A stretch of DNA of 64,000 nucleotides, taken from Morella rubra. Its lineage: Eukaryota; Streptophyta; Magnoliopsida; Fagales; Myricaceae. The notes below the pieces were generated by a model, which made no database searches, was not told where the DNA came from, and was given only the letters and a program-made list of their open reading frames with translations. The DNA is taken from assembly GCA_003952965.2 (NCBI GenBank), contig CM025850.1, positions 38,103,608-38,167,607 of the forward strand. The letters run 5' to 3'. Each line of letters opens with the position of its first letter. The stretch's first letter is position 1. This document shows positions 10,802 to 21,682 of the stretch, piece after piece. The position numbers and the translations under genes were made by a program.

Positions 10802-12325
10802 TCAAAAATAAATGTTTTGGTCTAACAAAGGCAGATCACGAATCATATTCTTCTGATTTAACAACCTTAAGGCATTTAGGTTATAATGACCAAACCTTTG
10901 ATGCCATAAAGTTGTCTCATCAGATCTGGCCATCATGGCTCTTGGGTAGTGCCAGTAGATGGGAAAATTCCTCCCATTTCTCATTCTAACTTCACCCACC
11001 ACTTGATTTTTGTTCTTCAAGTCACAAATGATACATAGCTCTCCCTCAAAATGAAGTGAATAGCCATTTTGCATCATTTGTCCTACACTTAGCAGACTTT
11101 GATCAAGGCTGGGAACATGAAGAACATCTTTAATAAATCTGGTCCCCCTCTTGGTCTCTATAGCAATTGTGCCTTTCCCATTTGCCTCCACCAAGTCTCC
11201 ATTTCCAAGCTTGACTTTTACATTTACAGATCTATCAATGTGAGAGAACAAACTGCCATCTGGTGTCATGTGGTTGCTGCACCCGCTGTCAAGAAACCAT
11301 TCTTTTCTTTGTTCAGCTGCAACATGACAAGCAAAGAACAATTGCTCTTCCTTGTCCTCAGTGAAATTTGCTTGCTGATTCTTGTTCTTGATCCGGCAAT
11401 CTTTTTCTTCATGCCCAAACTTTTTGCAATTTGAGCATTGAGGCTTGCCACGGTGATAACAATCTTTCTCCAAGTGATTAGTCTTCTTGCAGACACTACA
11501 AGGTGGAAATTCTCCCTTTTTCTTTTGAGAATTTTCTCCTCCTTTTGCTGTGCCCTTGAACTTCTTCTTTGAATCCTTTTGCTTTTGATTCTTCAAGTTT
11601 ACTTTGGATTGGAAAGCACTCTCCAAAGAAACTTCATTTCTTCTGTCAATCCGCTGTTCATGAGCATGAAGAGAGCCCATCAACTCGGTTACAAATAAAG
11701 AAGAGAGATCCCTGGATTCTTCAATGGCAGCCACCATGTGGTCATATTTTTCAGTCAAACTGATCAGGATTTTTTGAACAATCCTTTTGTCTGTTATATT
11801 CTCCCCATAAGCCCTCATCTGATTTACTACTTCAATGAGTCTACAACAATACTCTTTGACATTCTCAGATTCTTTCATTTTGAGATTTTCAAGTTCCCTT
11901 CTCAGCCCTTGAAGCTTAATAGTTTTGACTTTGTTATTACCTTGAAATTCTTGCTGCAAGATCTCCCAAGCTTGTTTAGAAGAAGTAGCCCTCATCAGCC
12001 TTGGAAAGATGGACTCACTCACAGTCTTCTGCAAGGTGAACAAAGCCTTTGCATCTCTTTCCCTATCAGCCTTGATTTGGGTTGAATTAGAAGTGTCTCC
12101 AGCTGTGCTATCAGCAGGTGTAAGAACCTCTTTTTCTACAACATCCCAGAGATCAAGAGACAGAAAAATAGTTTTCATTTTTATGCTCCAATAGTCATAG
12201 TTCTCACCAGCAAAAATGGGAAGAGTTGTAGAGGAACTAGGAGCCAGCCATAAAGCCCAAGAAGACCGAAAGCTGCTCTGATACCAGCTGTTGGATTTGA
12301 AGTGGAAAGGAAGAGAAAATGCCAA
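10802..12325 (-). CDS. Copia gag and protease
   Basis: Open for 507 codons. The gag domain (UBN2/DUF4219 type) begins around APSSSTTLPIFAGENYDYW, residue about 27; the upstream residues are probably 5' leader, because the usual Met before this block is Leu here. Residues about 280-310 hold two zinc knuckles, CSVCKKTNHLEKDC and CSNCKKFGHEEKDC (CX2CX4HX4C). Protease follows with WFLDSGCSNHMT (catalytic DSG), then the GAG-pre-integrase block LWHQRFGHYN. The frame is intact over gag and protease. Confidence 0.92.
   Translation of the reverse strand: MAFSLPFHFKSNSWYQSSFRSSWALWLAPSSSTTLPIFAGENYDYWSIKMKTIFLSLDLWDVVEKEVLTPADSTAGDTSNSTQIKADRERDAKALFTLQKTVSESIFPRLMRATSSKQAWEILQQEFQGNNKVKTIKLQGLRRELENLKMKESENVKEYCCRLIEVVNQMRAYGENITDKRIVQKILISLTEKYDHMVAAIEESRDLSSLFVTELMGSLHAHEQRIDRRNEVSLESAFQSKVNLKNQKQKDSKKKFKGTAKGGENSQKKKGEFPPCSVCKKTNHLEKDCYHRGKPQCSNCKKFGHEEKDCRIKNKNQQANFTEDKEEQLFFACHVAAEQRKEWFLDSGCSNHMTPDGSLFSHIDRSVNVKVKLGNGDLVEANGKGTIAIETKRGTRFIKDVLHVPSLDQSLLSVGQMMQNGYSLHFEGELCIICDLKNKNQVVGEVRMRNGRNFPIYWHYPRAMMARSDETTLWHQRFGHYNLNALRLLNQKNMIRDLPLLDQNIYF
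12272..12286 (-). other. Primer-binding site of the copia element
   Basis: On the minus strand TGGTATCAGAGCAGC, complementary to the 3' end of plant initiator tRNA-Met, two bases inside the 5' LTR. Confidence 0.85.
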
Positions 12326-12559
12326 GAGAGATTGAGAACCTCAAACAAAACTGAGTTTGAATGATGCTGAAATGTTCTGTCGAATACAATGACACAAGAC
12401 CAAAAATAAAGCACCTGAAACCTAATACACTTAATGAAAGTAGAGAGTTCCAAAATGACAGCAAAAACAGAGATTCCAGAGTTGCCTAAAAATAGTAGAC
12501 GGCTAATAAATGTGTTACGGAAAATGACATCATAATGATAACTGGAACTAATTTCAATA
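12289..12559 (-). repeat. 5' LTR of the copia element
   Basis: 271 bp; on the minus strand starts TATTGAAATTAGTTCCAG and ends AAATCCAACA. It matches 8164-8402 apart from a deletion in the latter. Both LTRs begin TA instead of TG, so the change predates insertion or is a family trait. Confidence 0.85.
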
Positions 12560-12564
12560 CGAAC

Positions 12565-13071
12565 TTACTCACCAGCATTATTTTTGGGTTAACTCCCCGG
12601 TACAGAGCTGTGACAATTAATCTAATAGGAGCTGTGTTGCATATGGATGAAGTACGTGTCCAGAAAATCTTGGATCTCATTCCAGAAGAAGCATATTCTC
12701 AATTTTGTCGCTTATAAAATAAAAGTCCAAGTTTAAGGTAATGGTAGGATCAAAATCAATCGCATGCGCGTTCAAAATGATGCAAATCTTGACCCTCTGC
12801 GGATTCCTTTGCTTGTTTCGCTTCAACTGCAAATCATTACATGGTCCACACGTGATGAGATATCTCATGTGGACTCTGACAAAGCTTCCTGCGGTGCATA
12901 TTTTCTTGGAATCTTCTTAGACGGAGCACGCAGACATGCATTACATGTTGTGTCTCGTCAATTCAAAACGGGCCTCTCATTCCAATATAAATGAAACCCT
13001 CCCACCAAAGCCTGGAAACAAAGCTAAGCGTGTGCCCTGTTGTTATTTCTCTTCTTCCCCTTCATCATATA
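12565..13071 (+). promoter_or_regulatory. Promoter region of LOR-A
   Basis: Nearly identical in order and spacing to 53262-53745 before LOR-E. Holds an imperfect palindrome at about 12843-12876 (GTCCAC..GTGATGAGATATCTCAT..GTGGAC) that includes a CACGTG G-box core, and a TATA box AATATAAAT at 12984-12992, about 80 bp before the ATG. Its distal end has been separated from the block at 7860-8163 by the copia insertion. Confidence 0.7.
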
Positions 13072-13997
13072 ATGGCTCAACCCTTTCAACCTTTTCCACC
13101 TCCTCCAGGTCCGAGTGGTGCACAGTGGGCTACCCCTGTTTTGATCATCAACCCTCAGTACTGTGCTCTACCCCGTCGATCTTACGATTGTTAGAAAGGT
13201 GTTGACCATCTCCGATGGCCACTTTGTTGTTACAGACGTCAACGGCAACGTCATTTTCAAAATCAAGGGAGCCTTGCTAACCCTTCGAGATCGTCGTGTC
13301 CTGATTGATGCTGCTGGAAATCCCATTGTCACTCTTCGACAGAAGGTTTGGTTGAGAATTTCGCTACAAACATTTGCATCCTGTTCCTTGTATGTTTTAG
13401 CTTCGTTAGGTTCTGTAGATATTCTGATCTGACTGGAAATCATCAATGTCGTTTCAATAGATGATGAGTGCACACGACAGATGGCAAGTTTTCAGGGGTG
13501 AAAGTGTAGAGCCCAATGATCTGATTTTTAGCGTTAAGCGATCTTCAATGATCCAACTAAAGGCCAAGCTTCATGTGTTCTTGGCAAACAACACGAAGGA
13601 AGATGTTTGCGACTTCAGGGTTGAAGGCAGTTGGCTTGAAAGATCTTGTACCATTTATGCTGGAGAATCTTCCACACTTGTTGCTCAGGTAAAGTTCTCC
13701 TCTTTTTCTTCCTCAATCAATTGGAATTTACATATAAATGGTGATAGACCTTTAGATTGATTCTTCAGTACTCAAGGTGATGGATGTTTAATTGACCATA
13801 ACGCTTAACCGGTGAGAATCTCAGACTAATGCAATTCATTGCTAGGGATGATGCAGATGCACACGAAGCACACTGTTCAAAGTATTTTGATCGGAAAAGA
13901 CAACTTCACGGTGACAGTTTATCCAAACATAGATTATGCATTCATAGTGTCCCTTATTGTGATTCTGGAAGCGATCAACCATGAAGATGACGGTTGA
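13072..13997 (+). pseudogene. LOR-A: LURP-one-related gene with a 2-bp deletion
   Basis: Exon 1 13072-13345 (ATG, proline-rich start MAQPFQPFPPPPG, then INPQYC, PVDLTIVRKVLTISDGHF, DVNGNVIFKIKGALLTLRD, PIVTLRQK, donor GT). Exon 2 13461-13688 (SAHDRWQVFRGESVEPNDL, FLANNTKEDVCDFRVEGSW, TIYAGESSTLVAQ, donor GTAAAG). Exon 3 13857-13997 (MHTKHTVQSILIGKDNF through NHEDDG, stop 13995-13997). These are the family blocks of DUF567. It is the most complete copy here, but lacks CC after TGTGCT (about 13162), shifting the frame after INPQYC. Copies at 19497 and 53790 retain those bases, so the deletion is private to this copy. Confidence 0.88.
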
Positions 13998-15187
13998 GAT
14001 ATTTTGGATTTGAGAAACAGGGGAATTTGATTGTGTTTTGGCTTGATCTACTAAGATATGTTCACGACAGTCGCTTTAGCCTATTAATAGTTAAATAATG
14101 AGGTGTTAACTTCGTTGAATATGTCATCCTCCCAGTGCAGAGTTTCAGATAATCTAGCATTTCAAACTGTAGAAGAAAAATTAAATGATGTGTTTGGCTT
14201 CACACACTCTGTTCTATAGCTTCAAGTCTACCTCATTTGCCTCTTTTTGCTTAAATAGCGAGGTTTGCACTTAAATTTAATATATTATCCTTCTACTTGT
14301 CCTTAAATTAGTTTAAGCAAATGCCCAGTAATGGGAGTTCGGGTGAATATGGAATGTTGAAGCCATTGGAGGCTAGGACAGGTTCTATTTTCCTGCACCA
14401 TTCAAATTGTTTAGAACATTGGTATATACGATTTGACTCATAATTGTTTAGAACATGGTTTTGTGATCTACAATATTTTGACATTTTCCCAAATTGGTTA
14501 GAAATCTAAAACAGAGCAGAAAAAGGTTTGGAAACTGGTTTTATAAGATTACTACTGAAAAAGGCTTATTTCCAAACATTATATGTCAACAATCTCTACA
14601 AAAGAGGGACTGATCCCTTCAGTTACAGAAACACAGAAAGCAACCAAGCTCCTAATCTCAGTCAACACAGATTACAGATTACAGAAAACCCAAGGGATAC
14701 AAACGGCAGCAAAGCTCATGAACTCAAATCAACACTAACTCCCCAGTTTCTCAATAGCCTGCAAAGTAACACAACACAACCTTGGACCTGATAAAGTTTC
14801 GGACTTCCTCCATAACACAGACCAATCTTCTAGTCTCTGAAGAGTTTGTTGATACATATTAGTATTTTGATTACTACAAAGAACTTAAAATTCTAACCTC
14901 TTAAGCACTTCATGATTTTACACATATTTGGTATGTGACCTGAAACCAGTGTTTGATGACCATATGGCATATCCATCCAGGAATTTCGTGCGCATACAGC
15001 TCCTCACAATCGGACCACCAAGTCGCTTTATTTGTTGGGCACTATTATGTATTCTATTACCAGCACATAGGAGGGCTAGAATTTAAGGGTACCTCAGATT
15101 CCAAATGTGTAGTCGTTAGCGCCAAAATATCTTCATTAACAAAATACACCAATCCACAACTCACTGCACTATAAACATGTATAAGAT
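13796..15187 (+). repeat. Segmental duplication, partner at 57902-59286
   Basis: From the end of LOR intron 2 (CGCTTAA..GGTGAGAATCTCA) through exon 3, 3' flank and a further 1.1 kb, this block recurs in the same orientation with only scattered differences. In the partner the match ends exactly where a gypsy LTR starts (59287). 13998-14520 is LOR 3' flank, also shared with LOR-C and LOR-E for its first 350 bp. Confidence 0.9.
14735..15055 (-). pseudogene. Possible last two exons of an unidentified gene
   Basis: On the minus strand a frame from about 15055 reads TWWSDCEELYAHEIPGWICH and continues about ten residues to a GTCACA or GTTTCA donor near 14940; after a short intron ending TTTGTAG, a frame of 45 codons (about 14873-14735) contains NMYQQTLQRLEDWSVLWRK and ends AIEKLGS-stop. 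Open frames bounded by plausible splice sites and a stop suggest real exons. Exon phase fits only one of the two donors. I do not recognise the protein. A copy at about 58860-59180 has an internal stop and an indel; a weaker trace is near 55500-55620. Confidence 0.4.
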
Positions 15188-15393
15188 AAAGGCTTCTTCC
15201 TAGTCATGGATAGATCAACTAGATTCGGGTCCATTTGCATTGACAATTGCCTTACAAAGACTCGCTTTTATTATGGTTCTTATGGGTTCCCTTAAATAAG
15301 TCGCTGCCTATGAATCGCTGGATCATTCTACAACAAGCTTGGGCTCAGAGCCCTGAGTTCCTTCCATTGCTTGGGAGTTTATAGTTTTATATT

Positions 15394-15770
15394 GGAAAAA
15401 ATACACTTTTCACCCACAAACTACTGGAGTAGTGACACATTGCACCCCAAACTACCATCTTTAAGACATTGCACCCTCAAACTACCAATGTTATACACTT
15501 TGCACCCTAAACTACCCACTTTGACACATTACACCCTCCAACTATTAATATTAAATATTTTGCACCCTCTATTTGACAATAATACCCTTGAAAAATTAAT
15601 GAATTGACAACAATATCTAAAGGCATTATCGTCATTTTAGTTTAAAAATTTGATAAAGGGTGCAAAGTGTTAAAAATTGGTAGTTAGAGGTGCAATGTGT
15701 CAAAATTGGTAGTTTATGGTGTAAAATGTAAAATATATGATAATTTATAAGTGAAAAGTATATTTTCTCC
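15394..15770. mobile_element. Mutator-type MITE, 377 bp
   Basis: Ends are inverted repeats: GGAAAAAATACACTTTTCAC at the left against the complement of GTGAAAAGTATATTTTCTCC at the right. Flanked by a perfect 9-bp duplication TTTTATATT (15385-15393 and 15771-15779), the length typical of Mutator-like elements. The arms hold repeated TTTGCACCCTAAACTACC-like units (left) and their complements (right), so the whole can fold into a long hairpin. No coding. Confidence 0.85.
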
Positions 15771-15779
15771 TTTTATATT

Positions 15780-17060
15780 TTATTTCACTCCTTGATAGGT
15801 GTTCTTTTCACCCTTTTCTCGTGGAACTACTTCAGTCTTCACTATAGGTCACCCAAGAGTATTAGTCTCTTTTTTATTAGAAGGACCTTTATTCTGCTGA
15901 ATATCAGTAAATTCATGCGCGTTTGGCTTTTCTTGTACGAAATTCATGTTCCTCTATCACATTTTCTTCAGTTTCTCCCTATTGTTGTTTCAACTTGTCG
16001 ATTAATGTATGACCATTGAGGAACCTTTTTTGATTGACTTATTTTATTCCAATTTTTCTTTCAAATTTTTTTAACCTTAGAATCAATTAAACTGCATCCA
16101 TAAAAAATGTATCACATGATTTTTTTTTTTTAAAAAAAATTATGGATTACATTTTCTTGAATATACATACAATAAAAATTGACATAACTTTGTATATATT
16201 AATTCTTTATATTTTGCTGTGTTGAGAATTTTATTAGCATTTAGTAGGCTAACTAAATTAGGTTAGGTATTGATCACCATGATAGTGGTAGCTCACGTGT
16301 TTCGGGGCTCTAAAAATAAGTATACCCAAGAGCAAGTATGGTTTGTTCACTTTCACTGCTCCACAACACGTGATGTGGTTGTACAAAATGTGTGAGACAA
16401 TTTGTTTATCTCTTTGAATTGTGTGCTTAAAAATTTTGGGGACTTCGCTGGACTTAAACATACCCATATATAGATACAAAGCTTTAATTGTAAGAATTGG
16501 CCGCCATTTTTTAAGACACGCGCGGGGTCTCCTGAAACTATACACTCTGCGCACGCAAACAGACTACATTTTGCAGAACCTTGGTTTGTTGTTAAGATGA
16601 GAAACTTCTTTGAAGACAGGGACGACAGTCGAGGAAGAGAAAACCGAATAAAAAGTTTGAAAATGTTCTATACAATTTTTGTTCCGGTAATGTTATAACA
16701 GGCTTCTTAATTATAATCGAAAATCAATCTCGTAATTTTAAAACCGCGATTTACACTTCTTAAATATTTGAACATATGATCAATTCTCTCTTTGATTTGG
16801 ACATTAAATCAAACAAAAAAATATATAAAATAATTGAAATACTTCCAAATCAAAATGAAAAAATAAAAAATAAATTTAAGAAATAAATTAGTGAAAGAGT
16901 TTTAATATTTTTAATTTTTAAAAAAATTACTTTTTTTATTTTTTTACGGCATTGGGGACAAAACTCTCTGTTAGGAGTGAGATGAGACAACATCAAAACC
17001 TTTATTTAAATAGGGAATTGGACACGTGTATGGCATCGATTTTTAAAACAGAAGGAAACT
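15780..17060. other. AT-rich stretch, no clear gene
   Basis: A 98-codon minus-strand frame (16258-16554, MRRVYSFRRP...) is the longest open stretch, but has no recognisable motif. Homopolymer A/T runs near 16123-16140 and 16920-16945. I see no LTR, TIR or LOR block. Confidence 0.4.
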
Positions 17061-17061
17061 G

Positions 17062-17232
17062 GGGGGAATTCAATCGGAGGTGAGCCGCTCCCTTTCTTGA
17101 CTGCTTCAAAGGCTTCCACTATGTCTCTTACGTCGTTTTCCACTTGTCTGCATTTGACAAACAGATCACCAATTATAAATTTATAGTTGCTTGCGATGAC
17201 AGGAGCGTAAACCTCAGTATTATTTTTTTCTA
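17062..17232 (-). other. Coding-like open stretch without start codon
   Basis: On the minus strand a frame of about 57 codons reads NTEVYAPVIASNYKF, then LFVKCRQVENDVRDIVEAF and GSPPIEFPP with no stop. Composition is protein-like (balanced charged and hydrophobic residues) against a very AT-rich background. No Met, no family recognised; it may be an exon relic. Confidence 0.3.
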
Positions 17233-17499
17233 AGCAACTTGAAGAGTGTAAAGTACTTTATTAATTAGGATATGGATTTAGTTCTAATATTAAGGTTCTA
17301 ATGTGTACGACAAAGCGTTCTCATTGAATCAACACATTAATGAAATCAATGTTCCAAATTAACTTAAAAGTAGTTTAACACTTTCTTTTTATGTGTTTCT
17401 TAAATTGATCTTAGCCATTGATTTTATTCATTAATATGTTGATTCAATGAAAGTCGCTATTAGGATATATTAAGACCTTAGTATTACGAGTGAATCCAA

Positions 17500-17815
17500 A
17501 CCCTATTTATTATAGCCAGCAATATTATGTATACACTTATCCACTTGTAACAATTATATTAATAGAAGCTAGTTTATTATGTTTAATAAGCATAGTCTTA
17601 ATTTTCTTGCGTATAAAATAAAAGTCAACAGTTTTGAGTTTCGTATAAGGCTACCAATCATTATTGCTCCGTCCACTTTCCGGCACTCTAACAGTTAATT
17701 TAATAGGAGCTATTTTAATATGTTTAATAATCATGCATATTCTCAATTTTCTTGGTGAATTATAGTTTTCTTGATTACAAAGTAAAAAATCAAATTTTTG
17801 GGATTCCGAAAAGGA
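17500..17815 (+). repeat. Two diverged copies of the LOR proximal upstream block
   Basis: 17545-17650 and 17685-17800 each resemble the LOR-E segment at 53310-53440: (C)AACAATTA.TTAATA..AGCT, ATATGTTTAATAA.CAT, TCTCAATTTTCTTG, TATAAAATAAAAGTC. They lie head to tail upstream of LOR-B, suggesting a local tandem duplication of the promoter. Confidence 0.5.
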
Positions 17816-18379
17816 TATAAATCTGACCATCTCCTTCCTCCTCTGAGTTCCTTTAGAGCTTTCTATCTTTTCTTAGGTAAGAGATGAAATATAACTTGAA
17901 TGGAGATATACGAATTACAAAATCTTCTCAAATGATCCAACTATATATGTGGAAAACAGAAATTCCTAACAAAGAAACATGTGGGGATTTCAATGTCATA
18001 TCCGAAAATCCTTAATCGCAAAATGAAATTTGTACAATTAATTGCTTATACGGACTAAGTTTTTGTATGGATAATCATGTTAACAAGTTGTGTCGCAGAA
18101 AGAGAAACAACGGGTACAAGTTGTGAACGGAAAATAATTAATAATTTTTATTCAATTTTTAATTCGGTTTTTTATAATTAAGGAACATTAGTAAATTGTC
18201 CATTGTCGTGGTTTGTTGTATCGGATGGCTTAATTTTATAATTAGCTAGGTTCTTGTTAAGCAAGATCACGAACTGGTCGTTGACGACTTTGGGATGATG
18301 ATGACGATTGAAGACTCGAGCAGGTTGCATAGAGATACGGCCTTGGAATCTATATGGAATCAGGACGCAGACATGAGGC

Positions 18380-18544
18380 AGACTTGCAACTTGCACGCAC
18401 GTCGTGCTTCATCAATTCGAACTGCAGTACTAAACGGGCCCCTAACGCCTATATAAATGGAACCCTCGATCGCACCGAAACCTCGAAACGAAAACAAGTG
18501 AAGCTTTTGGCCCCTTTTTGAAGATTCATCTTCCCTTCATCATA
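18380..18544 (+). promoter_or_regulatory. LOR-B core promoter
   Basis: TATA box TATATAAAT at 18450-18458, about 90 bp before the ATG, within a block (GTCGTGCTTCATCAATTCGA, ACGGGCCCCTAACGCC) that recurs before LOR-D at 44548-44605 with few changes. Confidence 0.7.
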
Positions 18545-19384
18545 ATGGCTGAACCTGTTCAACCTTTTAGTTTTACACCTCCAGCTCCGACTGGTACACA
18601 GTTTGCTACTTCTAGTGTTGCGATCATCAACCCTCAGTACTGTTCTCCTGACCCCGTCGATCTTACGATTGTCAGAAAGGTGCTGACCATCTCCAATGGC
18701 AACTTTGTTGTCACAGACATCAACAACGTCATAATTTTCAAGTCAGGGGAGCCTTTCTAACCGTTCGAGATCGTCATGTCCTGATTGATGCTGCTAGAAA
18801 TCCCGTTGTCACTTTTAAAGAGAAGGTTAATTTGGTTGATAATTTCACTACAAACGTTGCATCATGTTCCCCTATTTATATAGATATATCTTAGCTTCGT
18901 TAGGTTCTCCACATATTCTGATCTGATTGGAAATGATAAATGTTGTTTCAATAGATTATGACTGCACACCAAAGATGGAAAGTTTTCAGGGGTGAAAGCG
19001 TAAAGCCCAAGGATCTGATTTTCAGCGTTAAGCGATCTGCAATTATCCAACCACGGGCCACGCTTCATGTGTTCTTGGCAAAGAACACGAAGGAAGATGT
19101 TTGCGACTTCAGGGTTGAAAGCGATTTTCTTCGAAGTTCTTGTACCATTTATGCCGGACAATCTTCCATAATTGTTGCCCAGGTAAATTAAGTTTCCACT
19201 TTTTCTTTCCTCAATCAATTGGACTTCACATATAAATGGTGATTATGCTCGATATTAATGTAGAAGTACTTGATTCTTCAGTGCTCAAGGTGATGGATGT
19301 TTAATTGATCATCACGCTTAAATGGTGAGAATCTCCGACTAATTCAATTCATTGTTATGGGGAATGCAAATGGACAAAAGCTCA
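18545..19384 (+). pseudogene. LOR-B: frameshifted, exon 3 lost
   Basis: Exon 1 18545-18825 (MAEPVQPFSFTPPAPTG, INPQYCSPDPVDLTIVRKV, ISNGNFVVTDINN), with one A missing from the AAAG run near 18740 that throws the frame before the GEPFLTVRDRH region. Exon 2 18955-19182 is open (MTAHQRWKVFRGESVKPKD, FLAKNTKEDVCDFRVE, TIYAGQSS) with donor GTAAAT. After intron 2 only the first 15 or so bases of exon 3 remain (about 19370-19384), after which the sequence becomes the TATA region of LOR-C. So this copy lacks its 3' end. Confidence 0.87.
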
Positions 19385-20331
19385 CTCTCACTCCAGTATA
19401 AATGAAACCCTCCCACCAAAGCCTCAAAACAGGCTAAGAGTGTGCCCTGTCGTTAATCCTCTTCTTCCCCTGTTTCGATCATCAACCCTTAGTACTGTGC
19501 TCCCTACCCCGTCGATCTTACGATTGTTAGAAAGGTGTTGACCATCTCCGGTGGCCACTTTGTTGTTACAGACGTCAACGACAACGTCATTTTCAAAATC
19601 AAGGAAGCCTTGCTTACCCTTTGAGATCGTCGTGTCCTGATTGATGCTGCTGGAAAGCCCATTGTCACTCTTCGACAAAAGGTTTGGTTGAGAATTTCGC
19701 TACAAACATTTGCATCCTGTTCCTTATATGTTTTAGCTTCGTTAGGTTCTGTAGATATTCTGATATGACTGGAAATCATCAATGTCGTTTTAATAGATGA
19801 TGAGTGCACACGACAGATGGCAAGTTTTCAGGGGTGAAAGTGTAGAGCCCAGTGATCTGATTTTTAGCGTTAAGCGATCTTCAATGTTCCAACTAAAGGT
19901 CAAGCTTCATGTGTTCTTGGCAAACAACACTAAGGAAGATGTTTGCGACTTCAGGGTTGAAGGCATTGGCTCGAAAGATCTTGTACCATTTATGTTGGAG
20001 AATCTTCCACATTTATTGCCAGGTAAAGTTCCCCTCTTTTTCTTTCCTTAATCAATTGGAATTTACATATAAATGGTGATAGACCTTTAGATTGATTCTT
20101 CAGTACTCAAGGTGCTGGATGTTTAATTGACCATCACGCTTAAACGGTGAGAATCTCAGACTAATTGAATTCATTGTGGGGATGATGCAGATGCACAAGA
20201 AGCACACTGTTCAAAGTATTTTGATCGGAAAAGACAACTTCACGGTGACAGTTTATCGTAATATAGATTATACATTCATAGTGGCCCTTATTGTGATTCT
20301 GGACGGGATCAACCATGAAGATGACGATTAA
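19385..20331 (+). pseudogene. LOR-C: 5'-truncated, two nonsense codons
   Basis: Core promoter with TATA at about 19396. Compared with LOR-A, about 76 bp are missing between CTTCTTCCCC and TGTTT.GATCATC, removing the start codon and first 20 codons; CCCCT at both edges suggests a microhomology deletion. Exon 1 remnant to 19681 with CAG to TAG (about 19489) and CGA to TGA (19622). Exon 2 19797-20022 carries a 1-bp deletion. Exon 3 20191-20331 is fully open (MHKKHTVQSILIGKDNF to HEDDD-stop). The same 76-bp deletion and TGA occur in LOR-E. Confidence 0.88.
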
Positions 20332-20670
20332 GATGCTTTGGATCTGAGAAACAGGAAAATTTGATCTGTTTTGGCTTGATCTACTTAGATATGTTCACGA
20401 CAGTCGCTTTAGTCTATTAATAGTTAAATAATGAGGTGTACACTTCGTTGAATATGTCATCCTTCTAGTGCAGGGTTTGAGATAATCTAGCATTTGAAAT
20501 TGTAGAAGAAAAACTAAATGATGCGTTTGGCTTCACACACTCTGTTCTCTAGCTTCACCTCGACCGAATTTTCCCCTTTTCGTTTAAACAATGAGGTTTG
20601 CACTTAATTGAACATATTATCCTTCAACTTGTTTTTAACTTTCATTAGCTAAGAAAACGACCAGCAATGG
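20332..20670 (+). repeat. LOR 3' flank
   Basis: Shared with the flanks of LOR-A (14000-14340), LOR-E (54622-54960) and 58103-58440: TTTGGCTTGATCTACTTAGATATG, TTCACGACAGTCGC, CACACTCTGTTCT. Ends near 20670, where an unrelated insertion begins. Confidence 0.8.
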
Positions 20671-20673
20671 GAG

Positions 20674-21438
20674 TCAACATGTATAGGATAGGGTTTCATG
20701 TTTCTTTTCCCTTCTGCTTAAGCTTTGCTTGCTTCTTTGGCGTGGACTTGTCCAAGTCTACCGCATTTATATACTTTCATTTATGCTTTCTCAATGAATT
20801 CGCTTAGACTCTCAGGAGGCTTTTTTACCGAAGAGGAAAAGAAGCTCCCCTTTAAGAGCCCGACTTCTACAGCTAGGATCCCTTTTGAGAGTCCGACTCG
20901 GCCCAAACGAAACACATGGCAGGTGCAACAGGGGAAAGCCCACTGGCTAAAAGAAAGTTCATGCCCAGTGGGCCTATGAATCCTAAAGGCCTTGGACAAA
21001 GGATCGAAGAAAGGCCCCGCCGAAAGAAACCTTCACGCGTCAAACGTCTCTCCCTTGAAATTCGCCCAACCGCACAAAGCCTGAAAAAAAGCCCCTTTTC
21101 CACTTGTAGACGCAAAGGAAACGCATAAGCAGGGATTTGCCGCCACGTGGGGTCTTGTCAGCTGCAAAGGAAGTTTCCGTGCACCGCAAGGAAAGACACG
21201 ACATCCTCTCCGCCCCCCTTCTATCTTTTACTCTCGTATAAAAGCCTCCGGGTACACAATCTAAAACATACATTGAAATTGCTTTACAAACTAGTTTTCT
21301 TCGACATTAACTTATAGGTATAGTAGACGGCGGAGCTCTATTCACTTCGTCTTGTTTCGCAGGTCTGATAATCCGGAGGAAGGCTCGGTAGGAGCCTTTA
21401 CGCATCTATTGAACTGAACCAAAATTCGGCCCCATCAA
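20674..21438 (+). mobile_element. Possible solo LTR between two LOR flanks
   Basis: The sequence between the LOR-C flank and the inverted LOR flank begins TGTATAGGATAGG and ends CCCCATCA. It is less AT-rich than its surroundings and has a promoter-like TATAAAAGCC at 21237 with a leader ending TTTCGCAGGTCTGATAATCC, as in Ty3/gypsy LTR ends. No coding frame; no exact TSD, and the flanks are two different LOR copies. Confidence 0.4.
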
Positions 21439-21682
21439 ACACGTTATCTTCTACTTTTGCCATGGCAACAAACAACTGTACGTAGAGAAAGGCTAAATCG
21501 CCACAGACATTATTATATGATATTCACTTAGAAAAAAAAAACATTATTCCATATGATATTCTAGTACTTGTACTGGTTATCCATTCGAGTCAAAGACATT
21601 CACACCAATGCTAAGCTTGCCAAAAGACATCTTAACTACTTAAATAAAAACAAGGGCACACCGACGAATTAGTAGCATCAAT

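Larger units (their letters stand above)
8164..12559 (-). mobile_element. Near-complete Ty1/copia retrotransposon
   Basis: About 4.4 kb, minus orientation, with two LTRs, tRNA-Met primer-binding site, gag-protease-integrase-RT-RNaseH order (copia) and a polypurine tract. TSD TGAAC (8159-8163) and CGAAC (12560-12564), one difference. The uninterrupted target is visible at about 53250-53280, where the LOR-E upstream region reads through. Coding is broken by several frameshifts in the RT region, but gag-protease and most of integrase are open, so this looks like one of the younger insertions here. Confidence 0.92.

Noticed and set aside
13168-13473. Minus-strand 101-codon frame (repeated at 19504-19809)
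   Set aside because: It is the antisense shadow of LOR exon 1 and intron 1 and recurs only because LOR recurs.
16258-16554. 98-codon minus-strand frame as a gene
   Set aside because: No motif, no splice or promoter context, and it does not recur in the duplicated blocks.
20725-21273. Overlapping open frames on both strands
   Set aside because: Six short frames over the same low-stop stretch, none with a motif; the region looks like a non-coding LTR.
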